DNA from: Chloroflexota bacterium
Lineage (GTDB): Bacteria > Chloroflexota > Anaerolineae > Anaerolineales > Anaerolineaceae
DNA: 55,535 nt
Reading direction: 5' to 3'
Assembly (NCBI GenBank): GCA_012729755.1
Contig: JAAYCN010000042.1
Span: 1 to 55,535 of the forward strand
Position 1 is the stretch's first letter. Each line of letters starts with the position of its first letter. This document shows positions 33,439 to 42,878 of this stretch, piece by piece. The translations under genes and the position numbers were made by a program. The notes under the pieces are model-generated. The model did no database searches, was not told the DNA's origin, and worked only from the letters and a program-made list of their open reading frames with translations.

Positions 33439-36327
33439 ATGCAAACCCTCCATGTTATTTCACACACGCATTGGGATCGAGAATGGTATAAGACTTTTCA
33501 GCAATTTCGCCTGCAGCTGGTTCATTTGGTTGACAACCTGCTGACAATTCTCGACACGGACCCTGAATATAAGTTTTATATGTTGGACGGCCAGACGATT
33601 GTGCTGGAGGATTATCTGCAGATGCGCATGGCGAACTTCCCGAAACTGAGAGAATATATTCAGAACGGGCGTGTATTGATTGGGCCCTGGTATATCTTGC
33701 CGGATGAGTTTCTGGTTTCCCCTGAAGCTACCATCCGCAACCTGCTCATCGGCCGTCAAATCTGTGGCTTATTCGACAATCGCATGATGGTGGGATACAT
33801 TCCCGACCCGTTCGGACATATCAGCCAGATGCCGCAGATCCTGAATGGTTTTCATATCGACACGGCCTGCTTATGGAGGGGCGTGCGGGAAGGCTCTCCG
33901 ACGCTGCTGCGCTGGCAGGCACCTGACGGCAGCGAGGTATTATTAGCACACCTTTATAACGGTTACGGCAATGTGGCGGATTGGCCAAAGAATGATTTGG
34001 ACGAGTCAGCGGATTATTTAAACAAGGAGGCTGAGAAATTAGCGCCTTATGCGCCTGCTTCTCACTTTTTGATGATGCGCGGGACGGACCACTACGAGCC
34101 GCGCCCGAACTTGCCTGAAACCATTGATTACTACAATAAAACAAATCGAAAGAATCGAGTGGCGCTGCATTCAACCCTGCCTGGTTATCTGGCTGCGGTA
34201 ACGCAGGAAATTGAAGACGAAAAACTGACCCTGCAGACGATTGAAGGTGAGCTAAGAGATCCGCGTAAGGCGCATATGCTGCCGGCCGTGCTTTCAGCCC
34301 GCATGTGGATCAAACAGCGCAACTGGTATTCGCAAACCCTGCTGGAAAGGTGGGCTGAGCCTTTCAGCCTGTGGGCGGAGTTAAACGCGAGGGGGGATGA
34401 AGCCTTTACCCCGATCACTGAATTCCAGACAGGCGAGCGCATCGCTGACCCGGCGCCGATTATTCACCAGGCCTGGAAGCTGCTGATTTCGAACCATCCG
34501 CATGACTCGATCTGTGGATGTTCGATTGACGCGACGCACTCAGATATGGTTTCACGTTTTGATCAGGTTGACCAAATCGGTGAGGCGCTGACCAGTCAAT
34601 CGCTCAGGTCTATCAATGCCAGCATCAACAGCCTGAGCGACCAACACGGTGTTTACGCGGCGGTCAATGTTTTCAACGCCGCGCCATATTCTCAGACTGG
34701 CAAGGTCAGTATCGACGTGGATCTGCCTGAGAATGGGAAGGTCGCTATTCTGGATAGCGACGGCCTACGGCTGCCTGTTGAGCTCGATGTTCTTGACCGC
34801 GAGGTGGTTGAGTCGAATGTGTTCCCGATTTCGGAATTGCAAAACCAATTGATGAGCGCGGCCAGCGAAGGACGCAATGACAAACACCTGATCAGCGCGC
34901 GCCTGACCGAGGAAGACGGGTTGGCGACGATCGAAGCGGAGTTCAGCGCTTTGTTGCCCGCAGATGAGGCCAACCTCAATATCGCGCTTGGTCAAGTCAT
35001 GGATCTGATCTTGAATAATCCTCCTGAAACGCCGGTGAGAGCGAAAGTTTTTAACGCCAAATCGGCAGAAATCAGCTTTATCGCCAAGGATGTGCCGGCG
35101 TTTGGTTTTTCCACCTATCATGTCGCCGTTTGTGAAGATGAAGTGGTAGAAACCCAGGCGGCTGAACCTGATGAGCCTGAGGATGCTTTGGTTATTCACA
35201 ACCAATACTTAAGCGTAAGCGTCGACGCCCAGGACGGCACGTTCTCAATCACCGATCTTCGTAGCGGGCAGGTTTATCATCGGCTCAATCAGTTTGTGGA
35301 TACCGGCGACAGGGGGGATGAGTATAACTACACGCCGCCCGAAAATGATCGCCAGCATCTGCCCGAGGTGGATTTTGCAGAAGTCAGCACAGGTCAGTTG
35401 GAGCAGACAATCTATATCAGGTACAACTATGAGCTGCCGGTCTCTTTGGCTGATGACCGTTCATATCGGTCGGAAATGACCGAGAATTGTCCCTTGGATG
35501 TGATCTTGAGATTGGCTGATGGAGCCGCGTATGTGGATGTTGAAGTCAGCTTTGAGAATCAGGTTCTCGATCACAGGCTGGAAGTGCGCTTCCCAAGTGG
35601 TTTAACTGTGTCATCAGCGCGTTATGACGGGCATTTCGACGTTGTCGAACGCGCGATTGATCTGCCCGAGGCGGATAATAGTTGGCGTGAACTGCCCCGA
35701 CCCGAAGCGCCACAACGCACTTTCGCAGATGTAAGCAAGGCGGGGAAAGGCCTGATGATCGCTAATCTGGGCTTGCCAGAGGCCGCGGCATTGCGCGCGG
35801 AGGATGGGTCAGCAGTGATCGCGCTCACTCTGCTAAGGTCAGTGGGCTGGCTTTCGAGAGATGACTTATGGAACCGTCAGGGTCACGCTGGGCCGCCTCT
35901 GGCTACGCCTGAGGCGCAGGTGTTGGGACTGCACCAGTTCAACTATCGGATTATCCCCCATGATGGCGACTGGTTGAAAGCCTCCCAGATGGCGCATGCC
36001 TATCAGACCCCATTAACCGCTCAGGTCAGCCTGCCTAAGAAAGGCGCGTTGAGCTCACCGAACAGTATGGTTGTGGTTGAACCGAGTTGCTTCCTGGTGA
36101 CTTCGATTAAGGTCGCTGAGGATGAGACTGGGTGGATTGTCAGAGGCGTGAACTTGTCTGACCAGCCGATCGAAGTCAGCGTGAAGCCCAATCTGATGGC
36201 AAAATCAGCCGCTTTGGTGAACCTGGATGAAAGTCTCATCAAAAAATTGCCGCTTGGCAAGGACGGGGTGAAGCTGGCGGTGAAGAGCAAACAGGTGACG
36301 ACTGTTTTGTTCAGAGTAATGGAATAA
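33439..36327 (+). CDS. Alpha-mannosidase, glycoside hydrolase family 38
   Basis: A 962-aa GH38 enzyme that releases alpha-mannose from glycans or mannosyl compounds, such as 2-O-alpha-mannosyl-D-glycerate in the MngB subgroup. The N-terminal zinc site motif HTHWDREWY, the catalytic DPFGH region (GYIPDPFGHISQMPQIL) and the NHPHDSICGCSIDATHSDM motif are complete. C-terminal beta domains follow. No signal peptide, so it is cytoplasmic and acts on imported substrate. The ATG at 33439 has AAGGAG upstream. The next gene starts two bases after its stop. Confidence 0.93.
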   Translation: MQTLHVISHTHWDREWYKTFQQFRLQLVHLVDNLLTILDTDPEYKFYMLDGQTIVLEDYLQMRMANFPKLREYIQNGRVLIGPWYILPDEFLVSPEATIRNLLIGRQICGLFDNRMMVGYIPDPFGHISQMPQILNGFHIDTACLWRGVREGSPTLLRWQAPDGSEVLLAHLYNGYGNVADWPKNDLDESADYLNKEAEKLAPYAPASHFLMMRGTDHYEPRPNLPETIDYYNKTNRKNRVALHSTLPGYLAAVTQEIEDEKLTLQTIEGELRDPRKAHMLPAVLSARMWIKQRNWYSQTLLERWAEPFSLWAELNARGDEAFTPITEFQTGERIADPAPIIHQAWKLLISNHPHDSICGCSIDATHSDMVSRFDQVDQIGEALTSQSLRSINASINSLSDQHGVYAAVNVFNAAPYSQTGKVSIDVDLPENGKVAILDSDGLRLPVELDVLDREVVESNVFPISELQNQLMSAASEGRNDKHLISARLTEEDGLATIEAEFSALLPADEANLNIALGQVMDLILNNPPETPVRAKVFNAKSAEISFIAKDVPAFGFSTYHVAVCEDEVVETQAAEPDEPEDALVIHNQYLSVSVDAQDGTFSITDLRSGQVYHRLNQFVDTGDRGDEYNYTPPENDRQHLPEVDFAEVSTGQLEQTIYIRYNYELPVSLADDRSYRSEMTENCPLDVILRLADGAAYVDVEVSFENQVLDHRLEVRFPSGLTVSSARYDGHFDVVERAIDLPEADNSWRELPRPEAPQRTFADVSKAGKGLMIANLGLPEAAALRAEDGSAVIALTLLRSVGWLSRDDLWNRQGHAGPPLATPEAQVLGLHQFNYRIIPHDGDWLKASQMAHAYQTPLTAQVSLPKKGALSSPNSMVVVEPSCFLVTSIKVAEDETGWIVRGVNLSDQPIEVSVKPNLMAKSAALVNLDESLIKKLPLGKDGVKLAVKSKQVTTVLFRVME

Positions 36328-36328
36328 G

Positions 36329-37333
36329 TTGGAATCTCAGGCTGCGCCCGCGCCAGATTTTTTTCTGGGAAGCATTCCTGTTTATGGCAGATTGATTCTT
36401 GCCCCAATGGATGGGCTCTCTGATCCAACCTTTCGCTGGATTACACGAAAATTAGGTTCAGCGTATTCGGTGTCTGAGTTTATCAACACGCTGGATTACA
36501 CCGTGATGAGGCATTTCCAGGAGAACCGCCTGCTGTTTCGAGAGCAAGAACGGCCGTTTGGTTTTCAGCTATTGGACAATGACCCCTGTCGGATGGCGAA
36601 CGCGGCCGTAAGGTTGATGGAGGAATTTAAAGCGGATTTCTTTGACATCAATATTGGTTGTTGTACACAAAGAGTCACCTCGCGCGGGGCGGGGGCTGGC
36701 TTGATGCGTACACCGGAGCTGGTCAAACAAATTTTTATCGAGGTCGGAAAGGCGGTTAATGTTCCGGTCACAGCCAAACTGCGTTTGGGTATCGATAACG
36801 GCTGTTTAAATTATCGGGAAATTGCGGAAATCGCGGTCGAAAATGGCGCCAGAGTGATCACTTTGCATGGCCGCACGAGCAAAATGGGTTACAGCGGCAG
36901 GGCGCGTTGGGAGCCAATCGCTGAATTAAAGAAGGCGCTGCCCGTGCCGGTGATTGGCAACGGAGACGTTGCCAGTGTGGGTGACGCTCGGCGCATGTTC
37001 GACCAGACCGGCTGTGACGCTGTGATGATCGGGCGCTACGCCAAACAAAACCCATGGATATTTGGCTGGAAAGACCGCGATGAGGTCACGCCGAACGAAG
37101 TTTACGCGCTGATTCGATATCAATATGCGGAAATGGCGCGCACTTATCCCAGGGGGAGCGCGATAAAGGCCTTCAGGAAGTATCTGAAGGCTTATCTTGA
37201 ACCTTATCAGTTGACGCGATTGGAACTCTCAGAGTTGTTGAGATGTGAGGACGAAGTGACACTATTAGGCCTGATTAACCATACATTCAGCGCGCTAGGA
37301 GTTGACGTTGCACGGCAGCATTTATGGGGTTAG
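36329..37333 (+). CDS. tRNA-dihydrouridine synthase (DUS)
   Basis: A 334-aa FMN-dependent enzyme reducing uridines to dihydrouridine in tRNA D-loops. The barrel begins VYGRLILAPMDGLSDPTFRW; the catalytic cysteine loop is NIGCCTQRVTSRGAGAGLM (C111, with a second cysteine at 112 where most homologues have proline), and IGRYAKQNPWIF is the conserved phosphate site. The start is TTG 36329, two bases after the mannosidase stop, because no ATG in the right place fits the family N-terminus; this is uncertain by a few residues. The Cys-Cys arrangement is worth checking. Confidence 0.88.
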   Translation: MESQAAPAPDFFLGSIPVYGRLILAPMDGLSDPTFRWITRKLGSAYSVSEFINTLDYTVMRHFQENRLLFREQERPFGFQLLDNDPCRMANAAVRLMEEFKADFFDINIGCCTQRVTSRGAGAGLMRTPELVKQIFIEVGKAVNVPVTAKLRLGIDNGCLNYREIAEIAVENGARVITLHGRTSKMGYSGRARWEPIAELKKALPVPVIGNGDVASVGDARRMFDQTGCDAVMIGRYAKQNPWIFGWKDRDEVTPNEVYALIRYQYAEMARTYPRGSAIKAFRKYLKAYLEPYQLTRLELSELLRCEDEVTLLGLINHTFSALGVDVARQHLWG

Positions 37334-37363
37334 AAAATATGCATAAAAGGAGCCGCAAAGCTT

Positions 37364-37369
37364 TATAAT
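37364..37369 (+). promoter_or_regulatory. -10 box of the Atg22-type MFS gene
   Basis: TATAAT 42 bases before ATG 37411. No convincing -35 is visible. AGAGGAG lies just before the ATG. Confidence 0.45.
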
Positions 37370-37410
37370 TTCATTGTTATTCATTCAGATGCTTATCGAG
37401 AGGAGATCTT

Positions 37411-38754
37411 ATGGAAATGGGTGAGGATAAATTGGTCGAAGAACAAAATGAAGCTAAACACAAGAAGGCTATCTGGGCCTGGACGATGTACGATTGGGCG
37501 AATTCGGCCTTCGCGACAACGATTATGGCTTCAATCCTGCCGGCTTATTTCAGTACTTATATCGATCCGGGCAACAGCGTGGCTATCTGGGGCTCGGTGG
37601 TGGCGATTGGCAGCTTGATCGCGGCGTTGATTAGCCCGGTGCTTGGAGCGATCGCGGATTTCAAGGGTTCTAAAAAGCTCTTTTTGGGGTTCTTCGCGGG
37701 GTTGGGTGTTGTCAGCACCGCGCTGCTTTTATTGGTTAAAGCCCCTACGGACTGGTTGTTGGCCTGCGTGCTCTATATTTTGGGCACGGTTGGTTTTGCC
37801 GGTTCGCTGGTGTTTTATGACGGTTTGCTGCCTCATGTAGCGCGTGAAGACGAGATGGACAAAGTCAGTTCGCGCGGCTATGCTGTAGGTTATATTGGCG
37901 GAGGCTTGCTGCTGTTGATCAATGTGCTGATGATCTTTTTTGGCCCGAAACTCTTGCCGAACATGGACACTGACGCGGCAACGCAGCTAATGATGCGGTT
38001 GAGCCTGGCCAGTGTGGCTGTCTGGTGGGCAGTTTTTTCGCTGCCGCTGTTCAAATATGTCAAAGAGCCAGTTCGTAAAGTGGAAAGCGCCGAGCTGCAC
38101 CTGAATGTCGTGACGGTGGGTTTCAAGCGCTTCTTTAAGGCGCTCAAAAATATCAGCAAGTTCAAGGATCTTTTCCTGTTCCTGCTGACTTTTCTGATTT
38201 ATTCGAATGGCATTGGCACGATCATTACCATGGCGGTCATATTTGGTGGAGATCTGGGCTTTGGCAACCTGACTTTGATCGGCACACTGCTATTGGTTCA
38301 ATTTGTAGCCGCGCCATTCGCGATATTGTTCGGAAAACTTTCTCAGAAGTTGGGCATCAAGCGCGCAATTACGCTCAGTCTGATTATTTATACGTTGATC
38401 GCGATTGTGGGCTACTTTATGTCTAAAGAGTGGCACTTCATCGTATTAGGGCTCGGCGTGGCAACCGTACAGGGCGGCAGCCAGGCGCTTAGCCGCTCGT
38501 TGGTGGGTCAGCTGATGCCAAAGAGCAAGACCGCTGAGTTTTATGGCTTCTTTAGTGTGGCTGAAAAGTTTAATACAGTGGTCGGCCCCTTGTTGTTCGC
38601 AGTCGTCAAGCTGATCACAGATAACAGCCGGTTGGCAATTATCTCCCTGGTAATTTTCTTTGTGGTTGGCATGATCTTGCTGCGAAAAGTAGACATTGAC
38701 CGGGGCGTTGCGCAGGCCGCTGCTGAAGACGCCAAAATGATCACTGTCGAGTGA
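37411..38754 (+). CDS. MFS transporter, Atg22/UMF1 type
   Basis: A 447-aa, 12-helix transporter. The opening IWAWTMYDWANSAFATTIMASILPAYFSTY is characteristic of the Atg22/UMF1-like family, as are YDGLLPHVAREDEMDKVSSRGYAVGYIGGG and LSRSLVGQLMPKSKTAEFYGF. Substrate unknown; amino acid efflux is known for the yeast vacuolar member. It stands alone with its own -10 box and is followed by a hairpin at 38792-38824 that overlaps the next promoter. Confidence 0.88.
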   Translation: MEMGEDKLVEEQNEAKHKKAIWAWTMYDWANSAFATTIMASILPAYFSTYIDPGNSVAIWGSVVAIGSLIAALISPVLGAIADFKGSKKLFLGFFAGLGVVSTALLLLVKAPTDWLLACVLYILGTVGFAGSLVFYDGLLPHVAREDEMDKVSSRGYAVGYIGGGLLLLINVLMIFFGPKLLPNMDTDAATQLMMRLSLASVAVWWAVFSLPLFKYVKEPVRKVESAELHLNVVTVGFKRFFKALKNISKFKDLFLFLLTFLIYSNGIGTIITMAVIFGGDLGFGNLTLIGTLLLVQFVAAPFAILFGKLSQKLGIKRAITLSLIIYTLIAIVGYFMSKEWHFIVLGLGVATVQGGSQALSRSLVGQLMPKSKTAEFYGFFSVAEKFNTVVGPLLFAVVKLITDNSRLAIISLVIFFVVGMILLRKVDIDRGVAQAAAEDAKMITVE

Positions 38755-38821
38755 CTTTACTGGTTAGCAGCCTGATAACTAAATGTTTACGAAAGGGGTC
38801 GCTGATTTAATTGGCAACCCC

Positions 38822-38849
38822 TTTACATTAAGTGTGAGAATAATATAAT
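38822..38849 (+). promoter_or_regulatory. Promoter of the ATP-grasp/GNAT operon
   Basis: TTTACA (38822-38827), 16-bp spacer, TATAAT (38844-38849). The -35 overlaps the right arm (38817-38824) of a hairpin that ends the preceding gene. Confidence 0.7.
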
Positions 38850-38891
38850 CGAAGTCTGGTTATTTCTTACAGATAAAACTAAAAGGAAACA

Positions 38892-39953
38892 ATGAAACGT
38901 TTTCGTGTGGCAGTGCTTGCTAATCTCAAAAAAAACGCGCCCTGTTTTGAGGGCATGTCGGAGGACCAGTGGGATGATCTGGACTCCGAGTCGACTGTGT
39001 TGGCTATTCGAGACGCTATTCGTCAGGGCGGGCATGAAGCTGAGTTTTTAGAAGCTGACGAGACGATCATTGACACCGTGAGGGACTACGCGCCTGATAT
39101 CTGTTTCAACATCGCTGAGAGCCATTTTGGCGACTCCCGCGAAGCGCAGATTCCGGCGATTTTGGAAAAACTGCGTATTCCTTATACCGGTTCGAAAGTG
39201 CTTTGCCTGGCGCTGACGCTTGACAAGCCAATGACAAAGCGTATTCTGGCCTGGCATGGATTGAGGACGCCGGCCTTTCAGAGCTTCGAACGTTTTGATG
39301 AGCCCCTGGATGAGGATCTGCATTTTCCGCTATTCGTTAAACCTGCCCGAGAAGGGACGGGCATGGGTATTTCTTATGAATCCATCGTACATGATGAATA
39401 TGAACTGCGGAAACAAATCGAATATATCATCAAGCGCTATCATCAGACTGCGCTGGTGGAAACCTTTATTGAAGGGCGTGAGATCACGCTCGGGATGGTA
39501 GGCAATCTGATTGGCCCGGTTGCCCGCAGGCTGCCCGATGATGAAAACGCGCCGCGCAATACGGCTGGTTTAACCTTTCTGCCGCCAATGGAAGTTGACC
39601 TGAACCCTTATAAGATGACGGATGGGGTGTATGCCAATCGCCTGAAAACCGCTTTGGCTGCTGATCTGACCTATCTCTGTCCGGCGCCAATCTCGGAAGA
39701 ACTGTTGGACATGTTGAACTGGCAGGCGGCCGCTGTGTTTAGAGTGACTGGCGCGCTGGATTGCGCGAGGGTTGATTTCAGGTTAGATATCAACGACAAT
39801 TTAAAACCATATATTCTCGAGATTAATCCTTTGCCAGGCTTGTCGCCGGTGATCTCAGATCTGGTAATTGAAGCCGAAGCGGCGGGAATTCACCATACCG
39901 AATTGGTAAACATGATTCTTAATACGGCTTTGTCGCGTTATGAGATGATATAA
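38892..39953 (+). CDS. ATP-grasp ligase related to D-Ala-D-Ala ligase
   Basis: A 353-aa ATP-grasp enzyme. It shares the ligase fold of Ddl: FNIAESHFGDSREAQIPAILEKLRIPYTGS in the N-terminal half, FPLFVKPAREGTGMGI as the ATP-binding strand, and VDFRLD ... LEINPLPGLSPVISD with the metal-binding residues. The N-terminus differs from true Ddl, so this belongs to the related family often found in Chloroflexota and Clostridia. The natural peptide substrate is not known. Three GNAT genes follow closely, and their product could act on the same molecule. Confidence 0.82.
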   Translation: MKRFRVAVLANLKKNAPCFEGMSEDQWDDLDSESTVLAIRDAIRQGGHEAEFLEADETIIDTVRDYAPDICFNIAESHFGDSREAQIPAILEKLRIPYTGSKVLCLALTLDKPMTKRILAWHGLRTPAFQSFERFDEPLDEDLHFPLFVKPAREGTGMGISYESIVHDEYELRKQIEYIIKRYHQTALVETFIEGREITLGMVGNLIGPVARRLPDDENAPRNTAGLTFLPPMEVDLNPYKMTDGVYANRLKTALAADLTYLCPAPISEELLDMLNWQAAAVFRVTGALDCARVDFRLDINDNLKPYILEINPLPGLSPVISDLVIEAEAAGIHHTELVNMILNTALSRYEMI

Positions 39954-39960
39954 ATCTGAT

Positions 39961-40395
39961 ATGATCAGGCAAATGACAGTTCAAGATTATCCAGCGGTTG
40001 TGGCGCTCTGGGCGCGCACCTCAGGGATAGCGCTGAATGATTATGATGATTCTGAACAGCGGATTGCAGCTTATTTGCAGCGTAATCCGACCACCTGCTT
40101 TGTCTGCGAAGAGGATGACGAGGTGATTGGCGTGATTCTGGCTGGTCACGACGGACGGCGGGGGTTCATTTACCACGTGGCGGTCGACCAAAAACGCCGA
40201 GGCGAAGGGATCGGTACGGCGCTTTTGAACACGGCTGTGGAGGCGTTGAAAGCTCAGGGCATTCATAAGGCAGGCATGCTGGTCATAGCAGGCAACACTG
40301 ATGGAAACACCTATTGGGAAAAACGGGGCTGGGAACGCCGCACTGATGTTTATTATCGCAACAAGTTACTGAACGAGAAAAAGGACGCTGAATGA
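39961..40395 (+). CDS. GNAT acetyltransferase 1
   Basis: A 144-aa N-acetyltransferase with the acetyl-CoA loop VAVDQKRRGEGIGTALL (RRGEGIG) and the usual beta-bulge strand before it. It lies 7 bases after the ATP-grasp gene. The ATG overlap of the next gene (ATGA at 40392) couples the two. Substrate unknown; rimI-like or antibiotic-type activities are possible. Confidence 0.82.
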   Translation: MIRQMTVQDYPAVVALWARTSGIALNDYDDSEQRIAAYLQRNPTTCFVCEEDDEVIGVILAGHDGRRGFIYHVAVDQKRRGEGIGTALLNTAVEALKAQGIHKAGMLVIAGNTDGNTYWEKRGWERRTDVYYRNKLLNEKKDAE

Positions 40396-40892
40396 AACCA
40401 TCTATCCGCTTAGCTACAAAAGAAGATATCCCATTTCTGGTTGAATCACGGATCGCATTCTTTAATGAGCTGTGGGGTGAGCCTCTGACGGAAGCTCAGC
40501 AGGCAGAGGCGAGACAGCTGTTGCCCGCTCAATTTGAGCACGCGCTGGGGGAGACGCTTTTTTGCTTTCTTGTCGAAGTGGGAAATAAACCTGTCTCGAT
40601 GGGATGTCTCGCCACGCAGCAGAAGTTGTATCACCCCAATTTGCCAAAAGGGCGGGCGGGGAAGCTATTAAATTTTTACACGCCGCCTCAACATCGGCGC
40701 GAAGGACATGCGAGATTGCTGATGGGGCATATCATTGAATTCGCCAAAACGCATCAGATCGGAGCGATTTCGCTAAACGCGACCAGCATGGCCAAGGAGC
40801 TTTATAAAGACGCTGGGTTTATTCCGGACCCGGCGCAGATTCACCTGCCGATGACATTGAAGCTGGATGAGGACGGTCAGACTGTAAATTGA
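40392..40892 (+). CDS. GNAT acetyltransferase 2
   Basis: A 166-aa GNAT. The acetyl-CoA-binding loop is QHRREGHARLLMGHII. The N-terminus (SIRLATKEDIPFLVESRIAF) and overall plan closely match the next gene, so these two are tandem paralogues. Start overlaps the previous gene as ATGA. Confidence 0.82.
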   Translation: MKPSIRLATKEDIPFLVESRIAFFNELWGEPLTEAQQAEARQLLPAQFEHALGETLFCFLVEVGNKPVSMGCLATQQKLYHPNLPKGRAGKLLNFYTPPQHRREGHARLLMGHIIEFAKTHQIGAISLNATSMAKELYKDAGFIPDPAQIHLPMTLKLDEDGQTVN

Positions 40893-40918
40893 CAAATCTC
40901 GCTGTTCGGTGAGGAAAA

Positions 40919-41401
40919 ATGCCATTGACTATCAGACTCGCGACTCAAAAAGACATTCCCCAGCTTGTGGAAGCGCGATTAGCTTTTATGGAAGCGCTGT
41001 GGAACAAGCCAGTGGAAGAAGCGGTGAAAACAAATGGCCGCAGGCGACTGCCGGAACAATTTAAGGAAATGATGGCGAATAATCTCTATTGTTTTCTGGC
41101 TGAGGTCGATGGGCAAATTGTCTGTGTGGCTTATTTTTACATCCTCGAGTTCCTTTTTCACCCCAAATTGCCGACAGGGCATTTTGGGAGGATTTCCAAT
41201 GTTTATACTCCGCCCGAACATCGTCATCGAGGCTATGCGCGGGCGGTGATGGAACACATCATTGATTTCGCGCGAAGCCGTCATCTGGATTCAATCACAT
41301 TGGACGCTTCTGACGCGGCAAAGCCGCTCTATGAAGCGCTCGGTTTTGTTGAAGATAATCTTGACCAGCATCTGCCGATGACGCTCAGGCTGACCTGCTG
41401 A
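40919..41401 (+). CDS. GNAT acetyltransferase 3
   Basis: A 160-aa paralogue of the preceding GNAT (TIRLATQKDIPQLVEARLAF; loop EHRHRGYARAVMEHII). It differs mostly in the middle, which may change substrate. The start is the ATG at 40919, 26 bases after the previous stop. Confidence 0.82.
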   Translation: MPLTIRLATQKDIPQLVEARLAFMEALWNKPVEEAVKTNGRRRLPEQFKEMMANNLYCFLAEVDGQIVCVAYFYILEFLFHPKLPTGHFGRISNVYTPPEHRHRGYARAVMEHIIDFARSRHLDSITLDASDAAKPLYEALGFVEDNLDQHLPMTLRLTC

Positions 41402-41485
41402 GTGGCGAGCCCGAACTAATTCTGCAGGGGTCGTTGGGCGGGTTGTTTGGGCTATAATCTATGAAGTGAACAAAAAGGAATGCCC

Positions 41486-42484
41486 ATGAAAGTGTTCATC
41501 GTAGGCGGTACAGGCTTTTTAGGCTATTACACAGTCAGGGTTTTACGCGAGCATGGCCACGAGGTAAGCACCATGGCTCTCCCGCCTCTTCCGCAAGAAG
41601 GGCTGCTGCCCGCAGAGGTGGATGTTTCCCTAGGGGATTATCGTCAGATGAGTGATGGGGAATTGGAGCGGTTGATTGCTGGCTGCGATGGTCTGATCTT
41701 CGCGGCTGGTGTGGATGACCGAGTCGTTCCGAAGGCGCCTGCTTATCCGTTTTTTTATGAAGGCAATGTCATCGCCACCAGACGTTGGATCAGGCTGGCG
41801 AAGCGCGCTGGCATCAAACGAGCAGTGATCTTCAACTCCTATTTCGCGACTATGGACAAGCGCTGGCCGGAGCTCAAACTGGCAGAAAAGCATGTGTATA
41901 TCCGCAGCCGCCGCGAGCAGATCAGCGCCAGTTTGGCAGAAGCTGGCGTCGACATGACGGTTTCATTCCTGATGCTGCCTTATATTTTTGGCTCAATGCC
42001 AGGGCGCACCCCTTTGTGGAAGCCCCTGATCGCCTACCTGAACAGCTTCTTGCCGGTCTTGTTCTATCCCGCTGGCGGCAGTGCGATGGTGAGCGTTGAT
42101 GAGGTTGGTCAGGCAGCGGTTGGCGCGCTGGAGCACGGTGAACACGGCTGTGAATATGAGATCGTGGCTGAGAATCTTACCTGGAAAGAGATGATCGCCC
42201 GCCTGTTAATGGGAGTTGGAAAGCGCAAGCCAGTGGTCATTTTGCCAAAGTTTATGGTGCGGCTGGGCGGCTGGCTGGTGAAACAATATCATCACGCCAG
42301 AGGACTGGAGGGCGGTTTGGATTTGCCGGCATTTGTGGAGGTGCAGACTCGCCACGCCTATCTGAACCCTGGACAAGCCAGAAAAGCGCTTGGTTACTCT
42401 GGCGCTGATCTGGATGAGGCGTTTCGAGCGACAATGTTGGCTTGTGTGCCGGAAAAGGTGAAAGAAGATGCCGCCGCTGATTAA
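41486..42484 (+). CDS. NAD(P)-dependent epimerase/dehydratase
   Basis: A 332-aa extended short-chain reductase with the dinucleotide motif GGTGFLG (9-15 approx.) and a first beta-alpha-beta unit ending HGHEVSTMALPP. The usual YxxxK catalytic pair is not obvious: the stretch EKHVYIRSRREQI has Y and R instead, so it may be an atypical or non-catalytic NmrA-like member. The ATG at 41486 fits AAGGA seven bases upstream. TATAAT at 41453-41458 supports a separate promoter. It overlaps the next gene by 17 bases. Confidence 0.75.
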   Translation: MKVFIVGGTGFLGYYTVRVLREHGHEVSTMALPPLPQEGLLPAEVDVSLGDYRQMSDGELERLIAGCDGLIFAAGVDDRVVPKAPAYPFFYEGNVIATRRWIRLAKRAGIKRAVIFNSYFATMDKRWPELKLAEKHVYIRSRREQISASLAEAGVDMTVSFLMLPYIFGSMPGRTPLWKPLIAYLNSFLPVLFYPAGGSAMVSVDEVGQAAVGALEHGEHGCEYEIVAENLTWKEMIARLLMGVGKRKPVVILPKFMVRLGGWLVKQYHHARGLEGGLDLPAFVEVQTRHAYLNPGQARKALGYSGADLDEAFRATMLACVPEKVKEDAAAD

Positions 42485-42872
42485 AATATTCAGCCTGAAA
42501 GGTACCAAATATGCGTTTTTAGTATTAGGCATGCTGTTGGCAGTCGGCTGGGTGTTGGTTTGGTTTGAACTAGTCAATCGGCTGATTGTCGGTTATGGCG
42601 AGTCGGTCACGGGTGTGGATACTACTCTGATGTTGGGTGTTTTTATTGGCTTAATTGGTGTGGGGTTTTTAACTTCCATGATCGCCAAAGACCGGCGGGG
42701 ACTGACTTATGGGGTCTATGCTGGCCTGGCAGGTATGGCTATCTCGGGGGTGATGCTCTGGCGCTCGGGCTTATTGGCCGCCCTTGTGGCAGGAGTCGCT
42801 TTGTTTGGGGGATATAACGGCGGATCGCTTGGCGAGCTATATCAGATTGCCAGAGCCCGGCATCGCAGATAG
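42468..42872 (+). CDS. Small four-helix membrane protein
   Basis: A 134-aa protein with about four hydrophobic segments and a basic C-terminal tail. It overlaps the epimerase gene by 17 bases and must be co-translated with it. No family recognised. It converges on murE with a 6-base gap. Confidence 0.65.
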   Translation: MPPLIKIFSLKGTKYAFLVLGMLLAVGWVLVWFELVNRLIVGYGESVTGVDTTLMLGVFIGLIGVGFLTSMIAKDRRGLTYGVYAGLAGMAISGVMLWRSGLLAALVAGVALFGGYNGGSLGELYQIARARHRR

Positions 42873-42878
42873 CTTAGC

